Below are positions 61,463 to 64,000 of a stretch of DNA of 64,000 bases, piece after piece. Numbering within the stretch: position 1 is the first letter of the stretch; every line of letters begins with the position of its first letter. Below the pieces are notes generated by a model, which saw only the letters and a program-made list of their open reading frames with translations, searched no databases and was not told where the DNA came from. The position numbers and the translations under genes were made by a program. The stretch comes from JBCAXA01 sp038749025. Lineage in GTDB: Bacteria; Pseudomonadota; Gammaproteobacteria; Steroidobacterales; Woeseiaceae. The stretch lies in NCBI GenBank assembly GCA_038749025.1, contig JBCDIL010000005.1:62001-126000 (forward strand), written 5' to 3'.

Positions 61463-62122
61463 TCAGGCTACCTGGCAGGCCTCATCAAAATCGAACCGTG
61501 GCAGTCGCGGGAACAATTTGGCCGTATCACCGTGACCGAGCCCACAGATAAAGTTCGACTGGATTTGCGTCCCGGAGAAAAACTCCTTGTCGACACCCGC
61601 GTTGTCAAATCCTGACATCGGGCCGCAATCTAACCCTAAGGCGCGAGCGGCCAACATGAAATAGGCCCCTTGCAACGTGCCGTTTCGAAAAGCGGTCACC
61701 GCCGCGAGTTCGGTGTTACCCGCAAACATGGGCCGTACATCACGGATAGGAAAGAGCTTGTCCATCTTCTCGTAGAAAGCAAGATCGTGACCGATGATCG
61801 CCAGGACCGGCGCGGCCATGGATTTGTCGACGTTGCCGTCCATCAGATGCGGTTTTATTCGCTCTTTCGCCGCATCGGAAACGAGAAACACGAAGCGGGC
61901 TGGACAACAGTTCATGCTGGTCGGCCCCATCTTGACCAAATCGAATAACGCCTTGAGCGTGTCCTCATGGACAGGCTCTGTCGTCCAACCGTTTTGACTG
62001 CGGGCATCGCGAAATAGGATATCGAGGTGGTCGGCGTCCAGCGGACGATACCGCGCTTTTAGATCGGCAGCGGCCTGCTGCGCTGCTTGCATCGCCTGCA
62101 ATTGCTCCGGACTCATTTCCAT
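61463..62122 (-). CDS. Nitroreductase-family FMN enzyme (RutE-like)
   Basis: A 219-aa flavoenzyme of the malonic-semialdehyde-reductase (RutE/HadB-like) branch. Diagnostic stretches: NGWTTEPVHEDTLKALFDLVKMGPTSMNCCPARFVFL, APVLAIIGHD, FRNGTLQGAYFMLAARALGLDCGPMSGFDNA and RLPRFDFDEA. It would reduce a small aldehyde, enone or quinone with NAD(P)H. An upstream ATG at 62137 is possible; 62122 is favoured by GGGGGAA 7 nt before it. The Mo large-subunit gene starts 11 nt after its stop, so it is the first gene of that operon. Confidence 0.87.
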   Translation of the reverse strand: MEMSPEQLQAMQAAQQAAADLKARYRPLDADHLDILFRDARSQNGWTTEPVHEDTLKALFDLVKMGPTSMNCCPARFVFLVSDAAKERIKPHLMDGNVDKSMAAPVLAIIGHDLAFYEKMDKLFPIRDVRPMFAGNTELAAVTAFRNGTLQGAYFMLAARALGLDCGPMSGFDNAGVDKEFFSGTQIQSNFICGLGHGDTAKLFPRLPRFDFDEACQVA

Positions 62123-62291
62123 CGTCGATTCCCCCATGCACGTCGGAGGCTACCTCGCTGGACGGCAGCCGACCGAATCGCCTAATATTATGTTTGTACT
62201 CAAAAATAATAGCAGCAAAACATGCACACGAGCACTTTTTTCGTTGTGCCGCTGCAGATTCAACCGCTTGCGATAACCATAGGGGGTTCAA

Positions 62292-63251
62292 ATGACTTTC
62301 GCAGCGACACCTAAACGCGATCTCACCCGCACCGAGATTCAGCAATTCCACGACGATGGGGTGATTCTCGTGCGCGATGCGCTCGAGCCCAATTGGCTCG
62401 AACTGATCGAAGACGGAATCGAAAAGGCGCGCGCCGACCTATCCATGATCGGTAAATTCATGTCGAAAGGGACGGACGGCTACGAAATGGATGTGTTCCT
62501 GTGGAAACGCATCGATGCCCTGCGGGACGCCATTTACTATGGCCCGTTCGCCCACTGGGCCCAGCAACTGATGGGCAGTAAGGAAGTGCGATTCTTTTAC
62601 GATCAGATGTTCGTTAAAGAACCGGGTACGAATGCGCCAACGCCGTGGCACCAAGATCTGTCGTTCTGGCCAATCCGAGGCGAGCAGATTTGCTCGATGT
62701 GGATAACGGTCGACGAAGTCAGCCGTGAATCGTCGGGCCTGATGTACGTTAAGGGTTCACACCGTTGGCCGCAGCGCTTCAAGGCGATCTCGCCCGATTA
62801 CTTTGAACCGATCATCGACGAAAAGATGGACGATATTCCAGACATTAACGCCGACCCGGACGCGTACGATCTCGTCGACTGGGACATGCAGCCGGGGGAC
62901 ATACTGATGTTTCATCCGCTAACGCTGCATGGCTCCTATGGCAACTCGCACCGCGACCGGCGACGGCGCGCGATCGCCTTTCGCTGGACCGGCGACGATG
63001 TTGTCTACGCACCGTCCCCGACCCGCATGGGGATCAATTTTCGGCATGAGTCGGTCGCCGGTGGGCCACTGCGCGGCGCCGCGTTTCCGAGGATCATTCC
63101 AACGCACATCCCGGAGGAACGTGCTGTTCGCTTGCGTCCTGAGACACCGGCCAAGAAAGAAGTGTTGCGCGGTATCGCTAAGTCCTTTCTCGCCAAGTTA
63201 AGCCCAAAGACCACGGTAGAAAAGAGCAAGCTCAAGCAGACGTGGAACTAG
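62292..63251 (+). CDS. Phytanoyl-CoA dioxygenase (PhyH) family Fe(II)/2-oxoglutarate enzyme
   Basis: A 319-aa PhyH-family dioxygenase. The double-stranded beta-helix carries the Fe site HxD in PWHQDLSFWP (His/Asp near 117-119) and the distal His in LTLHGSYGNSHRD. The 2-oxoglutarate Arg is likely in RRRRAIAFRW. The start has GGGGG 8 nt before ATG. It would hydroxylate an acyl-CoA or other small molecule. It is divergent from the Mo operon across 169 nt and is followed 35 nt later by a thiolase, so a beta-oxidation-like context is plausible. A weak copy of the shared motif (TTTGTACTCAAAAATA, 62193, 10 of 14) lies upstream. Confidence 0.87.
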   Translation: MTFAATPKRDLTRTEIQQFHDDGVILVRDALEPNWLELIEDGIEKARADLSMIGKFMSKGTDGYEMDVFLWKRIDALRDAIYYGPFAHWAQQLMGSKEVRFFYDQMFVKEPGTNAPTPWHQDLSFWPIRGEQICSMWITVDEVSRESSGLMYVKGSHRWPQRFKAISPDYFEPIIDEKMDDIPDINADPDAYDLVDWDMQPGDILMFHPLTLHGSYGNSHRDRRRRAIAFRWTGDDVVYAPSPTRMGINFRHESVAGGPLRGAAFPRIIPTHIPEERAVRLRPETPAKKEVLRGIAKSFLAKLSPKTTVEKSKLKQTWN

Positions 63252-63286
63252 ACCAAGCACCCGAGCATTAGTAGAGAGACTCCATT

Positions 63287-64000
63287 ATGAAACAAGCGGT
63301 CATCGTCTCGACAGCACGCACCGGCCTTGCCAAATCGTACCGTGGCGCATTTAACGAAACGCATGGGGCGACAATGGGCGGCCACGTCGTAGAACACGCG
63401 GTGAGTCGCTCCGGCATCGACCCAGCGCTCATCGAAGACTGCTTCATGGGATGCGGCTACCCCGAGGGGTGGACGGGGCAAAACATCGCTCGCCAGTCCG
63501 TGATTCGGGCCGGTTTACCGGTCGAGGTTGCGGCCGTCACCGTCAATCGATTTTGCTCGTCAGGCCTGCAGTCTGTTGCGATGGCAGCCCATGCGATTGT
63601 CATGGAAGGAGCGCCGGCTGCGATCGGGGCGGGCGTTGAGAGTATCAGTCAAATGCCGCCGACCCGCCCGCCACAAGCCCGTGAAAGCTGGATCGAGGAG
63701 CACAAGCCCGAACTTTACCTGTCGATGATCCAAACGGCCGATATCGTCGCTGAGCGGTATGACATCAGCCGCGCCGCCCAAGACGAACTGGCGTTGGTTA
63801 GCCAGCAACGGACCGCCGCCGCACAGGCAGCCGGCAAACTCGATGATGAAATCGTTCCGATTACCGTGACACAAGCCTTCAAAGACAAAGAATCTGGAGA
63901 GGTCACGCGCAAGGAAGTGACGTTTTCCATGGACGATTGCAATCGGCCCAATACAACGTTGGAAGGCTTAGCGGGCTTGAGTCCGGTTCAAGGCGACGGC
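63287..64000 (+). CDS. Acetyl-CoA acetyltransferase / thiolase (partial, runs off the window)
   Basis: The first 238 codons of a thiolase (KQAVIVSTARTGLAKSYRGAFNETHG). The catalytic nucleophile Cys is in VNRFCSSGLQ, followed by GAGVESISQMP, all at typical family positions. The distal active-site His and Cys lie beyond 64000. ATG at 63287 is preceded by GAGAGAC. It would cleave the 3-oxoacyl-CoA made by the pathway, acting after the hydratase/dehydrogenase at 45677. It is 35 nt downstream of the PhyH gene on the same strand. Confidence 0.92.
   Translation, partial: MKQAVIVSTARTGLAKSYRGAFNETHGATMGGHVVEHAVSRSGIDPALIEDCFMGCGYPEGWTGQNIARQSVIRAGLPVEVAAVTVNRFCSSGLQSVAMAAHAIVMEGAPAAIGAGVESISQMPPTRPPQARESWIEEHKPELYLSMIQTADIVAERYDISRAAQDELALVSQQRTAAAQAAGKLDDEIVPITVTQAFKDKESGEVTRKEVTFSMDDCNRPNTTLEGLAGLSPVQGDG

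Noticed and set aside
19227..63251. A complete named pathway (for example homogentisate, protocatechuate or steroid degradation)
   Set aside because: Key enzymes such as homogentisate dioxygenase, PcaGH, a meta-pathway aldolase or KstD are absent, so assigning a named route would overreach.
1..64000. CRISPR arrays, tRNA or rRNA genes, insertion sequences, prophage, attachment sites
   Set aside because: I saw no repeat-spacer pattern, cloverleaf, transposase or integrase anywhere in the window.

Overview
The window looks like a chromosomal segment of a Gram-negative, TonB-using aerobe, most likely a marine gammaproteobacterium. The reasons are three TonB-dependent receptors, a FecI/FecR surface-signalling set, sulfatases with a formylglycine-generating enzyme, twin-arginine and lipoprotein signals, and about 55% GC. 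The taxonomic call is an inference. I see no tRNA, rRNA, CRISPR array, insertion sequence or prophage.

Region 1 (1-9.1 kb) holds an iron-type sigma/anti-sigma/receptor operon with two Fur-like boxes, a DUF4149 membrane protein, a PIG-L hydratase very like 4-oxalomesaconate hydratase GalB, and a DsbD-type reductase overlapping a redoxin. Region 2 (9.2-19.2 kb) has RidA, a Tat-exported sulfatase, a second receptor, and a compact inorganic-carbon group: an SLC4-type bicarbonate transporter, a divergent winged-helix regulator, and a small protein with the hallmarks of iota-class carbonic anhydrase. A lipoprotein formylglycine-generating enzyme follows, which probably matures the two sulfatases of the window.

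Region 3 (19.2-56.4 kb) is a dense catabolic island that looks built for aromatic or phenolic ring cleavage. It carries two flavin monooxygenases, two paralogous type-I extradiol-like dioxygenases, a Rieske oxygenase, three FAH-fold or hydratase enzymes, an acyl-CoA ligase, aldehyde dehydrogenase, a PaaG-like isomerase, a fused 3-oxoacid CoA-transferase, a fused enoyl-CoA hydratase/hydroxyacyl-CoA dehydrogenase, four glutathione transferases, pirin, an epoxide-hydrolase-type enzyme, three carboxymuconolactone-decarboxylase-family proteins, a TonB receptor and two tandem TetR paralogues. Three divergent promoters in the island share a 16-bp near-palindrome (TTTGTWTNNAWGCRAA) next to a -10 hexamer, which suggests one regulon.

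Region 4 (56.4-64 kb) holds a four-gene minus-strand operon: a RutE-like nitroreductase, an SCP2-like domain fused to a pyrogallol-transhydroxylase-type molybdopterin enzyme, its iron-sulfur partner with at least six expected cluster cysteines replaced, and a TRAP-type binding lipoprotein. A PhyH-family dioxygenase and the start of a thiolase run the other way and off the end. The Mo operon and the SLC4/iota-carbonic-anhydrase group are the two most unusual systems. No single substrate can be assigned from sequence alone.
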